This document shows, piece after piece, positions 24,958 through 33,193 of a DNA stretch of 41,491 bases (positions are counted from its first letter, which is position 1; the number at the start of each line of letters is the position of its first letter). A program made the translations under genes and the position numbers. The notes under the pieces are model-generated. The model did not search any database, had not been told where the DNA came from, and saw nothing but the letters and a program-made list of their open reading frames with translations. The stretch is from Gammaproteobacteria bacterium. GTDB lineage: Bacteria > Pseudomonadota > Gammaproteobacteria > JAADGQ01. The stretch lies in assembly GCA_015490755.1 (NCBI GenBank), contig WFXF01000088.1, positions 1-41,491 on the forward strand, in the 5' to 3' direction.

Positions 24958-25490
24958 TGAAGTCTTCAATGCGGTATCTACTTCCTCTGGCTCTGTTTTT
25001 AGGTGTTGTTGTTTTTTTATTCAAAGGTTTGTCGTTAAATCCACGTGAAGTTCCTTCTCCGCTTGTGGGTAAGGCCGCTCCCGATTTTGACATACCACAA
25101 CTGCATAATTCTGAGGCACGTTTTTCTAATAAGGAGATGCTCGGTCAGGTATGGCTGTTAAATGTATGGGCATCCTGGTGTGTGGCGTGTCGGCATGAGC
25201 ACCCTGTTCTGGTGGAGCTGGAGAAGCAAAATATTGTACCAATTTATGGCTTGAACTATAAAGATTCTCAGCAAGACGGTATTCGTTGGTTACGCCAGTT
25301 TGGTAACCCTTATGTATTGAGTGGGCAGGATCCTGAAGGAGATGTGGGGTTTGATTATGGTGTCTATGGTGTGCCGGAGACTTATTTGATTGATAAAGAA
25401 GGTATTATTCGCCATAAATTTATTGGGCCAGTCGTACCAGATGACATTGAGCAAATAATTAAGCCTATGGTGCAGGAGCTATCTTTATGA
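24957..25490 (+). CDS. ccmG: Thiol:disulfide oxidoreductase CcmG/DsbE
   Basis: 177 residues: an N-terminal membrane anchor (about 7-25) and a periplasmic thioredoxin fold with active site WCVAC (Cys75/Cys78) in NVWASWCVACRHEH. The cis-Pro segment VYGVPETYLIDKEG and the acidic insertion GLNYKD are typical of CcmG. It keeps apocytochrome cysteines or CcmH reduced before heme ligation. The active-site dipeptide is Val-Ala, a normal family variation. Confidence 0.96.
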   Translation: MKSSMRYLLPLALFLGVVVFLFKGLSLNPREVPSPLVGKAAPDFDIPQLHNSEARFSNKEMLGQVWLLNVWASWCVACRHEHPVLVELEKQNIVPIYGLNYKDSQQDGIRWLRQFGNPYVLSGQDPEGDVGFDYGVYGVPETYLIDKEGIIRHKFIGPVVPDDIEQIIKPMVQELSL

Positions 25491-25975
25491 CAAAGCAGCG
25501 TCTAATAAGTTGTTCGTTCGTGCTCTCTTTTTGTTTTTTGTTGTCCGCTGTCACCTCGGCAAAAGAAGCAACGCCTCTGGTTGATGATCCTGTTCTGGAG
25601 GTGCGTGTTATGGCGCTATCTGAAGAGTTGCGTTGTCTGGTTTGTCAAAATCAGACTGTTGCTGATTCCGACGCTGATTTAGCGGTTGATATGCGTGACG
25701 AAGTACGCAATAAAATGAAAGAGGGTTGGAGTGATGATCAGATTGTTGATTACCTGGTCGATCGTTATGGGAATTTTGTACGTTACAGTCCGCCGCTGAA
25801 TGTGACAACGTTCTTGTTATGGTTTGGGCCGGCGCTGTTATTGGTCTTGGGTGTTGTATTGTTATTTTATAGTTTGCGTAATCGACGCAAGCAAGTCTCA
25901 GTCATAACATCGTTATCCAGGCAAGATCAACAGCGAGCACAAACATTATTGAGTGAAGAAGAAGGTAAAAAATGA
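25487..25975 (+). CDS. ccmH: Cytochrome c maturation protein CcmH (CycL type)
   Basis: 162 residues: a signal peptide ending near SAVTSA, and a three-helix domain with the redox motif LRCLVCQNQTVADSDADLA (Cys50/Cys53), followed by VDYLVDRYGNFVRYSPP. A C-terminal membrane helix covers about 107-128. This is the short CcmH form, with the TPR part encoded separately by ccmI. It handles the apocytochrome thiols for CcmF. It overlaps ccmG and ccmI by 4 bp each. Confidence 0.96.
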   Translation: MTKQRLISCSFVLSFCFLLSAVTSAKEATPLVDDPVLEVRVMALSEELRCLVCQNQTVADSDADLAVDMRDEVRNKMKEGWSDDQIVDYLVDRYGNFVRYSPPLNVTTFLLWFGPALLLVLGVVLLFYSLRNRRKQVSVITSLSRQDQQRAQTLLSEEEGKK

Positions 25976-27243
25976 TGTGGTTATTTGGTTTTATTGTGGC
26001 GCTTTTAATTGTTGCCGCATTGCTGTTCACAGTGCTTCCTTTAATTCGCTCTAACTCCGATAAAGTGAGCCTGGAAAGGCGAGCGCTTAATATTTCTGTC
26101 TATAAAGATCAGATGAGTGAGCTGGAAGCAGACTTGGAGCAGGGTATATTAACTGAGTCAGAAAAGCAGGCAGCACGTGTTGAGCTGGAAGGTCGTTTGT
26201 TAAGTGATGTTGAACAAAATGATGAGGCCGTCGGAGCAATAGAAAATGGTCAGCCTTCGAAAAAAACGGCGATTATTTTAGCGGTGGCCGTCCCTATTGC
26301 AGCTATTTATATGTATCAATTTCTAGGTAACCCTGCCGGAATGGATCCAATGTCGCAGCAAGCAGTCAATGAATCGACTGCTAATGGAGATCATGGTGTT
26401 ACTGCTGATCAAATTGAAGCCATGGTTGCCGGGCTTGCTGAAAAATTAAAAGCGAACCCGGATGATCTGGATGGCTGGGTCATGTTAGCTCGTTCTTATA
26501 GCGCTTTGCAGCGTTATGATCGAGCATCATTTGCGTTTGCACAAGCGACCAGAATTTCACCCACAGATCCTAATCTGTTAGTTGATTATGCAGATGCGCT
26601 TGCAATGGCTAATAACGAAAGCCTTGAAGGTTCACCAATGAGTTTGGTGCAACGTGCTCTGGAAATTAACCCTAATCATCAAAAAGGTTTGTGGTTGATG
26701 GGGACGGGTGAGTTCGATAAGGGAAACTTTCAAAGTGCAGTGCAATATTGGCGTAAACTTGAAAGTTTGATGGCTCCAGGTTCTCAAGGTGCAAACTCTA
26801 TTGCAGCCAGTATTTCTCAGGCAGAGCAGTATATTTCAAAAAATGGTGGGCAGGTTCAAGCAAGTGAAGCAACAGTAGTGCCTGTATCCGTGGAAAGCGT
26901 TTTTGTAGAAGGCTCTGTGGCTCTTTCTCCTGTGTTGAAAAAATCTGTCAGTGAAAATGCAGTGCTGTTTGTTTTTGCAAAGCCAGTCGATGGTTCGCGT
27001 ATGCCGGTTGCTGTTTTTAGAAAACCACTGACTACTGACTTGCCTGTTGATTTTCGATTGGATGATACAATGTCTCTGATGCCATCGGCACGTCTATCTG
27101 ATAACAAGAAAGTGCAAATTATTGCGCGTATATCGCAGAGTGGTGATGCGATCCCTGTTTCGGGTGATCTGGAGGGTAGTAGTGATTCAGTGGTTGTGGG
27201 GAGTAATGATGTCAAGATAGTAATTGACCAGATTGTCCCTTGA
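25972..27243 (+). CDS. ccmI: Cytochrome c maturation chaperone CcmI
   Basis: 423 residues: a membrane helix at the N-terminus (about 1-22), a cytoplasmic loop with ALNISVYKDQMSELEADLEQG and ESEKQAARVELEGRLL, then a second helix (about 101-119). The periplasmic TPR region is about 150-285 (LDGWVMLARSYSALQRYDRASFAFAQATRISP; NPNHQKGLWLMGTGEFDKGNFQSAVQYWRKL). A C-terminal beta-rich domain follows (VLFVFAKPVDGSRMPVAVFRK). It binds apocytochrome C-termini. It is the last canonical ccm gene; the operon continues after 11 bp. Confidence 0.94.
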   Translation: MMWLFGFIVALLIVAALLFTVLPLIRSNSDKVSLERRALNISVYKDQMSELEADLEQGILTESEKQAARVELEGRLLSDVEQNDEAVGAIENGQPSKKTAIILAVAVPIAAIYMYQFLGNPAGMDPMSQQAVNESTANGDHGVTADQIEAMVAGLAEKLKANPDDLDGWVMLARSYSALQRYDRASFAFAQATRISPTDPNLLVDYADALAMANNESLEGSPMSLVQRALEINPNHQKGLWLMGTGEFDKGNFQSAVQYWRKLESLMAPGSQGANSIAASISQAEQYISKNGGQVQASEATVVPVSVESVFVEGSVALSPVLKKSVSENAVLFVFAKPVDGSRMPVAVFRKPLTTDLPVDFRLDDTMSLMPSARLSDNKKVQIIARISQSGDAIPVSGDLEGSSDSVVVGSNDVKIVIDQIVP

Positions 27244-27254
27244 TTTAGTTTGTG

Positions 27255-27788
27255 ATGCATACTGTCCGATATGTGCTGATTGTTATTCTTTCAGGTGTAA
27301 TAGCAGGTTGCACTCAAAAAGAAGAAGTATCATCTGAAAAGGTGAAGGCAGGCCATTACTTTCCAGTGATAGATTTGGTGAATCTGGAAGGTAATGTGAC
27401 CTCCCTTTCTAAATACAAGGGAAAAGTGGTTGTGCTAAATATATGGGCAACCTGGTGCCCTCCATGTCGGCGTGAATTACCGTCTTTAGAGCGGCTTGGA
27501 GAAGCACTTGATAAGAGTCGTTTTGAAGTAATATTACTGTCGATAGATAGTGATGAGCATGTGGTAAGGGAATATTTAATTGACATTGGGCTTAAAATAA
27601 ACACCTTTATTGACAAGGATATGGAAATTTCAAACGAAACCCTCGGTGCAATTTCTTATCCGGTGACCTATCTGATATCACCGCAAGGTAAAATTATGCA
27701 GGTAGTGTATGGTGAGCAAGAGTGGGATAATGATGTCATTATTGAGAAACTGTCAAATGCTTTCGATAGTGGTGCTATTTCAATTTGA
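27255..27788 (+). CDS. TlpA-like thioredoxin-fold lipoprotein
   Basis: From ATG 27255 the protein has 177 residues. The lipobox ends at Cys19 (LSGVIAGC), predicting a lipid-anchored periplasmic protein. The thioredoxin-like domain has the CPPC site (Cys68-Cys71) in WATWCPPCRRELPSL, and a cis-Pro in ISYPVTYLISPQGK. TlpA/ResA-type proteins reduce disulfides in cytochrome or oxidase assembly. It follows ccmI by 11 bp and precedes a small cytochrome by 18 bp, so it probably serves the downstream cytochrome/propeller genes in addition to CcmG. A GTG directly before the ATG is the alternative start. Confidence 0.87.
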   Translation: MHTVRYVLIVILSGVIAGCTQKEEVSSEKVKAGHYFPVIDLVNLEGNVTSLSKYKGKVVVLNIWATWCPPCRRELPSLERLGEALDKSRFEVILLSIDSDEHVVREYLIDIGLKINTFIDKDMEISNETLGAISYPVTYLISPQGKIMQVVYGEQEWDNDVIIEKLSNAFDSGAISI

Positions 27789-27806
27789 TTTTTTGAGGGT
27801 CAACGG

Positions 27807-28121
27807 ATGAATATAACTTTTTCTCTAGCGGTCATGTTTTGCTTTTTATCTGTTTTGGGTGTCAGTAGTGATGTGTATGCGGCTGATTCGATAAAAGGTG
27901 GAAAAATATATCAACAACACTGTTCTAATTGCCATGGCTCAAGTGGTGTGAGTAATATGTCTGGGGTTGCTGACTTTTCTCGTGGAGAAGGTCTGTTTAA
28001 GTCAGATATTGATTTGTTGAGATTGTTGCAACGAGGGAAAGGAATGATGCCTGCTTATCAGGGACGTCTTTCAGATAAAGAGATGCTGGATGTTATTGCT
28101 TACATGAGAACTTTACGTTAA
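27807..28121 (+). CDS. Small periplasmic monoheme cytochrome c
   Basis: 104 residues: a signal peptide ending near DVYA-ADS (about 25), then a class I cytochrome c core with heme motif CSNCH (39-43) in KIYQQHCSNCHGSSG, the axial methionine in GMMPAYQGRLSDKEM (Met80/Met81), and a C-terminal helix DVIAYMRTL. The gene has its own ribosome site and shares one base (TAATG) with the next gene, so it is made together with the propeller lipoprotein. It is a likely electron carrier; the partner is unknown. Confidence 0.92.
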   Translation: MNITFSLAVMFCFLSVLGVSSDVYAADSIKGGKIYQQHCSNCHGSSGVSNMSGVADFSRGEGLFKSDIDLLRLLQRGKGMMPAYQGRLSDKEMLDVIAYMRTLR

Positions 28122-29281
28122 TGCCATTTAAAATAATATTTTCAAGCTTGCTTGTATTGATACTTGCAAGTTGTAGTTCTTCCGATGATGACCAAATTAA
28201 AGCACCTCTGTCTTCAAATACAGTACTTGAGCCCCCTCCTTTTTCTGTTCAACCAAAAATTGAGAGTGTAAAAACAGAAAATAGTCACGTCGTACTGGAT
28301 ACCTTTGGTGTGGGTGAAAATGTTTATGTGCGTGCTCTGGCTGTTGAGCCATCCAGCAATCATTTGTGGGTTGGTTCATCTGTGGGGGTGTTGGAGATCA
28401 ATTTGGAAAACCAGTCTGTCGTAAAAACATTAACGCGCGATGATGGGCTTGCAAATGAGTATGTTTTTGCAATTGACATCGACAGTCAGGGTTATAAGTG
28501 GTTTGGGACTAATGGTGGTGGAATGTCACGTTACCGAGATGGTGAATGGAAAACTTATTTCCCCATGCATGGTTTGGCTGATTACTGGATTTATGCTTTT
28601 GATGAAATGGCCAATGGTGATTTATGGATAGGCACGTGGGCGGGTGCTAATCTTCTTAAAGCATCAACGGGTGAAATGGAAACCTATGTTAAAGAGTTGG
28701 TGAATGAATGGGTTTATGGAATTGCAATTGATAAGAAGCAGCGAGTCTGGTTTGCGACTGAAGGAGGGATCTCCATGTTTGATGGAGGTCAATGGTCTTC
28801 ATTTACTCATGCGGACGGAGTAGGCGCATCCAATGAATCCAATTTGCCTATCAGTATCAATACGGGTCTTGGAACACGTTCACGTCACAATTTGGATATA
28901 TTATCAGAAGGACGGGCCACATATAATCCTGGTTATGTATTTTGTGTCATGATTGCTGCTGATGAGACTGTCTGGGCCGGCACATGGGGTGGAGGGGTTA
29001 CCTATTATAATGGTAAGAGCTGGAGAAACCTTACCGAAAGCGATGGTTTGGCGGGTAATATTGTATACAGCATGACCCAGGATAAGGACGGAGTGTTCTG
29101 GTTTGGAACAAATAAAGGTTTATCAAATTTTGATGGGCAAGTGTGGCATACTTTTAATCGGCATCATGGGCTGCTAGGGAATAGTGTCTATAGTGTGATT
29201 GCAACACCTGGTGGTGAAATTTGGGCAGGCACCAAGGGTGGTGTGGTACGTATTGGGCAAAGAATGGACGGAAGTAAATGA
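28121..29281 (+). CDS. Lipoprotein seven-bladed beta-propeller (regulator-propeller type)
   Basis: 386 residues with a lipobox at Cys18 (VLILASC). Seven blade motifs can be counted: LWVGSSVG, KWFGTNGGG, LWIGTWAG, VWFATEGG, VWAGTWGGG, FWFGTNKG and IWAGTKGG. This is the two-component-regulator propeller repeat usually found in sensor kinase ectodomains, here alone. A long loop (about 232-270, ADGVGASNESNL to RATYNPGY) breaks the repeat between blades 4 and 5. There is no enzymatic motif. It is coupled by overlap to the cytochrome upstream and to its paralogue downstream (4 bp). A redox-linked ligand-binding or partner-binding role is inference. Confidence 0.82.
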   Translation: MPFKIIFSSLLVLILASCSSSDDDQIKAPLSSNTVLEPPPFSVQPKIESVKTENSHVVLDTFGVGENVYVRALAVEPSSNHLWVGSSVGVLEINLENQSVVKTLTRDDGLANEYVFAIDIDSQGYKWFGTNGGGMSRYRDGEWKTYFPMHGLADYWIYAFDEMANGDLWIGTWAGANLLKASTGEMETYVKELVNEWVYGIAIDKKQRVWFATEGGISMFDGGQWSSFTHADGVGASNESNLPISINTGLGTRSRHNLDILSEGRATYNPGYVFCVMIAADETVWAGTWGGGVTYYNGKSWRNLTESDGLAGNIVYSMTQDKDGVFWFGTNKGLSNFDGQVWHTFNRHHGLLGNSVYSVIATPGGEIWAGTKGGVVRIGQRMDGSK

Positions 29282-30489
29282 ATAGCAAACAAGAAACCAA
29301 AATTTTTATATTCGTTATTTTTGTGACGTTTCTATTGATGATTGGCGCATATTACATCGGTAAAAGTAAAGCTGAGCAGTCTGTTACAGAAGAGTTGCAC
29401 TCAACTGCTCCTCACGATGCTGCTTCAAAAGAGAAACAAACTACACATCATTCAAAAAAGATCCAATTTACTCAATTTGAAGTGGGAAACAGTAACGTTA
29501 AAACCATATTGGTTGATGGTGATCTTGTTTGGATAGGAACTTCTGGTGGGGTCATTCGTTATGATACGAGTAACGATAGTTACAGGATTTTTGATAATAA
29601 AGCGGACGGCCTTTTATCTAACGGTATTTTTTACCTTAATAAAATAGATCATCGTTTATTCGTAGGAACTTATGGCGGTGGTTTATCTGTTTATAATCCA
29701 GTATCGGAGCAATGGAAAAACTATAGTGTACCTCAGGGGTTGGGGGATCAATTTGTCTATGATGTTAAAAAAGTATCCAATGGTGATATATGGATTGCAA
29801 CCTGGTCAGGTGCTAATCGTATTATTAATGCTCGGATGGATGATACAAAGAGTTGGGAAACCTATACAGTAGAAAATACTGATGGTGGTTTGCCAAATTT
29901 GTGGGTGTATGGCATCCAGGAAGGAAAGAGCGGAGAAATATGGTTTGCTACAGAAGATGGTTTGGCTAGATATCAGGAGGGTCAGTGGCAAAACTGGAAG
30001 CATAAAGATGGACTTGGTGCTTCATACGATACTGTGAAAGGGGCAATTCAGTTTACTAATGATCCGGGCAAAGCATCAACACACCATGCTCAACAAAAAG
30101 TTGAACAAGGTTTAGGTGATGTGGAAGTGGCGTACAACCCAAATTACATTATTTCACTTGCGGTTGATTCTGACGGTATTGTCTGGTGTGGTACTTGGGG
30201 TGGCGGTTTGGCACGTTTCGATGGGGAGAGCTGGAAAAACTACACAACCAAAGATGGTTTGCCCGCCAATCATGTATTCATGCTCCATATTGATCAAAAA
30301 AAGCAGTTATGGGTAGGAACCAGTAAAGGTTTGGCTCTGTTTGATAAAAATACAGAAGACTTTTCTGTCTTGACAACAGCGGATGGTTTGTATGCTGATA
30401 ATGTTTTTTCAATGAGTGATGCAGCCGATGGCAGTTTATGGGTTGGCAGTTTTGGTGGTGTTACGCACCTTACTTTACCAGAATACTAA
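29278..30489 (+). CDS. Membrane-anchored seven-bladed beta-propeller, paralogue of the preceding gene
   Basis: 403 residues. An N-terminal helix (about 8-26) anchors it, then a charged linker. Seven blade motifs follow: VWIGTSGG, LFVGTYGGG, IWIATWSG, IWFATEDG, VWCGTWGGG, LWVGTSKG and LWVGSFGG. These match the neighbour blade by blade, including the long loop between blades 4 and 5 (DGLGASYDTVKG to VAYNPNYII). The pair therefore arose by tandem duplication, with one copy lipid-anchored and the other held by a helix. No catalytic residues are recognised. It is the last gene of the ccm-led run; 220 bp without a clear feature follow. Confidence 0.82.
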   Translation: MNSKQETKIFIFVIFVTFLLMIGAYYIGKSKAEQSVTEELHSTAPHDAASKEKQTTHHSKKIQFTQFEVGNSNVKTILVDGDLVWIGTSGGVIRYDTSNDSYRIFDNKADGLLSNGIFYLNKIDHRLFVGTYGGGLSVYNPVSEQWKNYSVPQGLGDQFVYDVKKVSNGDIWIATWSGANRIINARMDDTKSWETYTVENTDGGLPNLWVYGIQEGKSGEIWFATEDGLARYQEGQWQNWKHKDGLGASYDTVKGAIQFTNDPGKASTHHAQQKVEQGLGDVEVAYNPNYIISLAVDSDGIVWCGTWGGGLARFDGESWKNYTTKDGLPANHVFMLHIDQKKQLWVGTSKGLALFDKNTEDFSVLTTADGLYADNVFSMSDAADGSLWVGSFGGVTHLTLPEY

Positions 30490-30709
30490 AGTAGTTATAA
30501 AAAAATAAATTGTAATATTGAGAGGTTGATCATAAAACCCGGATGAGTTTTAGCGCTAACATAAGCGGTTAACTTTAATATTATTAGTTAGGACTGATTG
30601 ATGCCTGGGCAAGAGGGATGTGATTTGGTGTAATCAACGCATATTGACGTGTGGTATAAAATCAATAATTCTCATTTAATAACTTTCAAACTGAATCCGA
30701 GGCTGTTTA

Positions 30710-33190
30710 ATGAATAGCCTTGGCATTCGTCTTGTATTTATTGTTGCTATTGTTCTGGCATTTCCCATGCTGTTAAGTGGCTTGTGGATTGATTCCCAAC
30801 TGAAAAAAACCATCTATTCGCAGGAAGAAGAGCAGATCAGAACGCAGACTACAACATTGTTGGCAAGTTTACGTACGCTTATGTTGCATGGTAATGCGAT
30901 TTATGTGAAAGAGTGGCTTGATCTGATGCGTAATGATGATCGTATTATCGATATTGAAATTTTACGCAGTGATGGTAGTCAGGCATTTACTGATCTTGAA
31001 ACAATTAAAGATGTTAACTCCCGTTTGAGTGATGCGCGATTTGGGCGGGCAGCCATTAAATCTCATGAACCCGCATTTAACCATAAAGCCATAATGGACC
31101 GTGTATTAGCCGGTGAAACTGTGGTTAATTTGAATGCTTTTGGTCAGCGAGTAGTATGGTCTCCTATTTCTAGCGGAAGAGAGTGCATTTCGTGTCATGG
31201 TGAGCCAAGCACATCGTTGCAGGGTATTCTGATGTTGGCGATAGCCAGCAACTCTGAAGTTATGATCAGAGACATGCGATTGAAGTTGTGTTTGATGTTG
31301 TTGGCAATGATGCTGCTGTTAGGTGGCAGTTTGTGGATAGCACTTCAATATGGAGTTGTTCGTCCGGTCACTCACCTTCGAAATGCATTAACCCGTGTCG
31401 GAAGAGGGGATCGTACGGCTACTTTGCCTGTGGTTCGTGTGGATGAGCTTGGTGAAGTGGCGGCTGAATTTAATCGAATGCAACAGGAGTTGATCCGAAA
31501 AGAGGATCGCATTCGAGGTATTATGGATAGTGTGGCCGACTCAATTGTGATGACAGATGAGCAAGGCATCATAGAGTCTGCAAATTTAGTGGTACATAAA
31601 ATGTTTGGTTACCAATCAAGTGAACTGGTTGGAAAGTCTATTAATGTATTGGTGCCTGAGCTTTATGCTCGAACGCATGATCACCATATTGCAAAATACC
31701 TTGTGAATAGAAAGGCTCCTATGGTAGGTGTAGAGCGTGAACTCGTCGGGAGGCGCAAAGATGCATCGACTTTTCCTGTAGAGATTTTCCTTAATGAAAT
31801 AAACCTGGATCATAGACGTCACTTTGTTGCGACACTTTGCGATATTACAGACAGAAAAAACCAAACAGCAATTTTAGAATACCAGGCATTGCATGATGGT
31901 TTGACCGGCTTGGCAAACCGTGTTTTGTTTGGTGATTATCTCTATAAGTCAATTTCTGATGCACGCCGAGATGGTTCAGAGCTTGCATTATTGTTAATGG
32001 ATCTCGATCGGTTTAAAGAAATTAACGATACGCTTGGTCATCAGATTGGTGATATTTTGTTGAAAAAAGTTGCGGGATTGTTACAAAAAACCTTGAATGA
32101 ATCAGACATGATCTCCCGCCTGGGTGGTGATGAATTTGCAATTTTATTACACGGAGTTGATCGACAAGCGGCCATTCAAGTGGCACTGAAGTTGTATGAA
32201 GTGCTTGATTTGCCTTTTGTTGTAGATGAGCAAGAAGGTCTGGCTCTGCATGTTGGTGTCAGTATCGGAATTACACTTTATCCTGAGCATGGTGATGAAA
32301 ACGCGGCCAATCTTTTGCGCCGAGCAGAAGTTGCGATGTATTGTGCAAAGCGTAGTCAAAGTAATTACGCAGTTTACGATCCTGCAGAAGATGTTCATAG
32401 CCTTCAAAACTTAGCGCTTTTTGGGCAATTGCGTCATGCCGTTCGAAACGATCAACTTCAATTATATTATCAACCCAAGATTAATGCGAAGAGTGGGAAA
32501 GTCTCTAAACTAGAGGTTTTATTGCGCTGGATACACCCTAAAAACGGTTTGATTTCACCCGATCACTTTATTCCATTGGCTGAACGTACAGGCCTGATTG
32601 GTGAAATAACTTTATGGGTGGTGAAAGAGGCTTTGAAGCAATGTCAAAAGTGGCGCAAACAAGGCTTTGATTTAAGTGTTTCAGTTAATATATCTGCAAT
32701 TAATTTACAGGAGGGTGGGTTCTCTCATGCCATCAAGCAGCTTATGGATAAGGAGTGTAAAGAGCGGCAATTGTTATGTTTCGAAATTACTGAAACATCG
32801 ATTATGCTAGAGCCCGAACGTGCGCTTAAAACCCTTGCTGCTTTTAGTGACCTGGGTATCCGCCTATCTGTTGACGATTTTGGAACGGGCTATTCATCTT
32901 TGGCATACTTAAAGCAACTGCCTGTAAATGAGTTAAAAATTGATAAGTCGTTTGTTATTGGCATGGCGGACGATGATGACGATGCAGTCCTGGTGCGTTC
33001 TACCGTTGACTTAGCGCACAATATGGGGTTGTTAGTTGTTGCAGAGGGCGTTGAAAATAAGACAACCTGTAAACTGTTAACTGCTTTTGGTTGTGAAGAG
33101 TTGCAGGGTAACTATATCTGCCCCCCTTTGCCGGCTGAAATACTGGAGCGTTGGTTGATTGATAACCCTTCTACTGCAATGAGGTTGTAA
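30710..33190 (+). CDS. c-di-GMP GGDEF-EAL protein with c-type heme periplasmic sensor, HAMP and PAS
   Basis: 826 residues. Membrane helices at about 7-25 and 191-213 enclose a periplasmic sensor with one c-type heme motif CISCH (159-163, RECISCHGEPS), of the Tll0287/DUF3365-like kind. HAMP (about 214-265) and PAS (about 268-385) follow. The GGDEF domain has intact GGDEF at 472-476, while the inhibitory I-site position is Asn463, not Arg. The EAL domain has EVL (602-604) and intact VNIS, FEITETS, VDDFGTGYSSL, KIDKSFV and VAEGVE. Both activities are possible. Heme redox or ligand state may set c-di-GMP level. Heme attachment would need the adjacent Ccm system. Confidence 0.9.
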   Translation: MNSLGIRLVFIVAIVLAFPMLLSGLWIDSQLKKTIYSQEEEQIRTQTTTLLASLRTLMLHGNAIYVKEWLDLMRNDDRIIDIEILRSDGSQAFTDLETIKDVNSRLSDARFGRAAIKSHEPAFNHKAIMDRVLAGETVVNLNAFGQRVVWSPISSGRECISCHGEPSTSLQGILMLAIASNSEVMIRDMRLKLCLMLLAMMLLLGGSLWIALQYGVVRPVTHLRNALTRVGRGDRTATLPVVRVDELGEVAAEFNRMQQELIRKEDRIRGIMDSVADSIVMTDEQGIIESANLVVHKMFGYQSSELVGKSINVLVPELYARTHDHHIAKYLVNRKAPMVGVERELVGRRKDASTFPVEIFLNEINLDHRRHFVATLCDITDRKNQTAILEYQALHDGLTGLANRVLFGDYLYKSISDARRDGSELALLLMDLDRFKEINDTLGHQIGDILLKKVAGLLQKTLNESDMISRLGGDEFAILLHGVDRQAAIQVALKLYEVLDLPFVVDEQEGLALHVGVSIGITLYPEHGDENAANLLRRAEVAMYCAKRSQSNYAVYDPAEDVHSLQNLALFGQLRHAVRNDQLQLYYQPKINAKSGKVSKLEVLLRWIHPKNGLISPDHFIPLAERTGLIGEITLWVVKEALKQCQKWRKQGFDLSVSVNISAINLQEGGFSHAIKQLMDKECKERQLLCFEITETSIMLEPERALKTLAAFSDLGIRLSVDDFGTGYSSLAYLKQLPVNELKIDKSFVIGMADDDDDAVLVRSTVDLAHNMGLLVVAEGVENKTTCKLLTAFGCEELQGNYICPPLPAEILERWLIDNPSTAMRL

Positions 33191-33193
33191 AGT

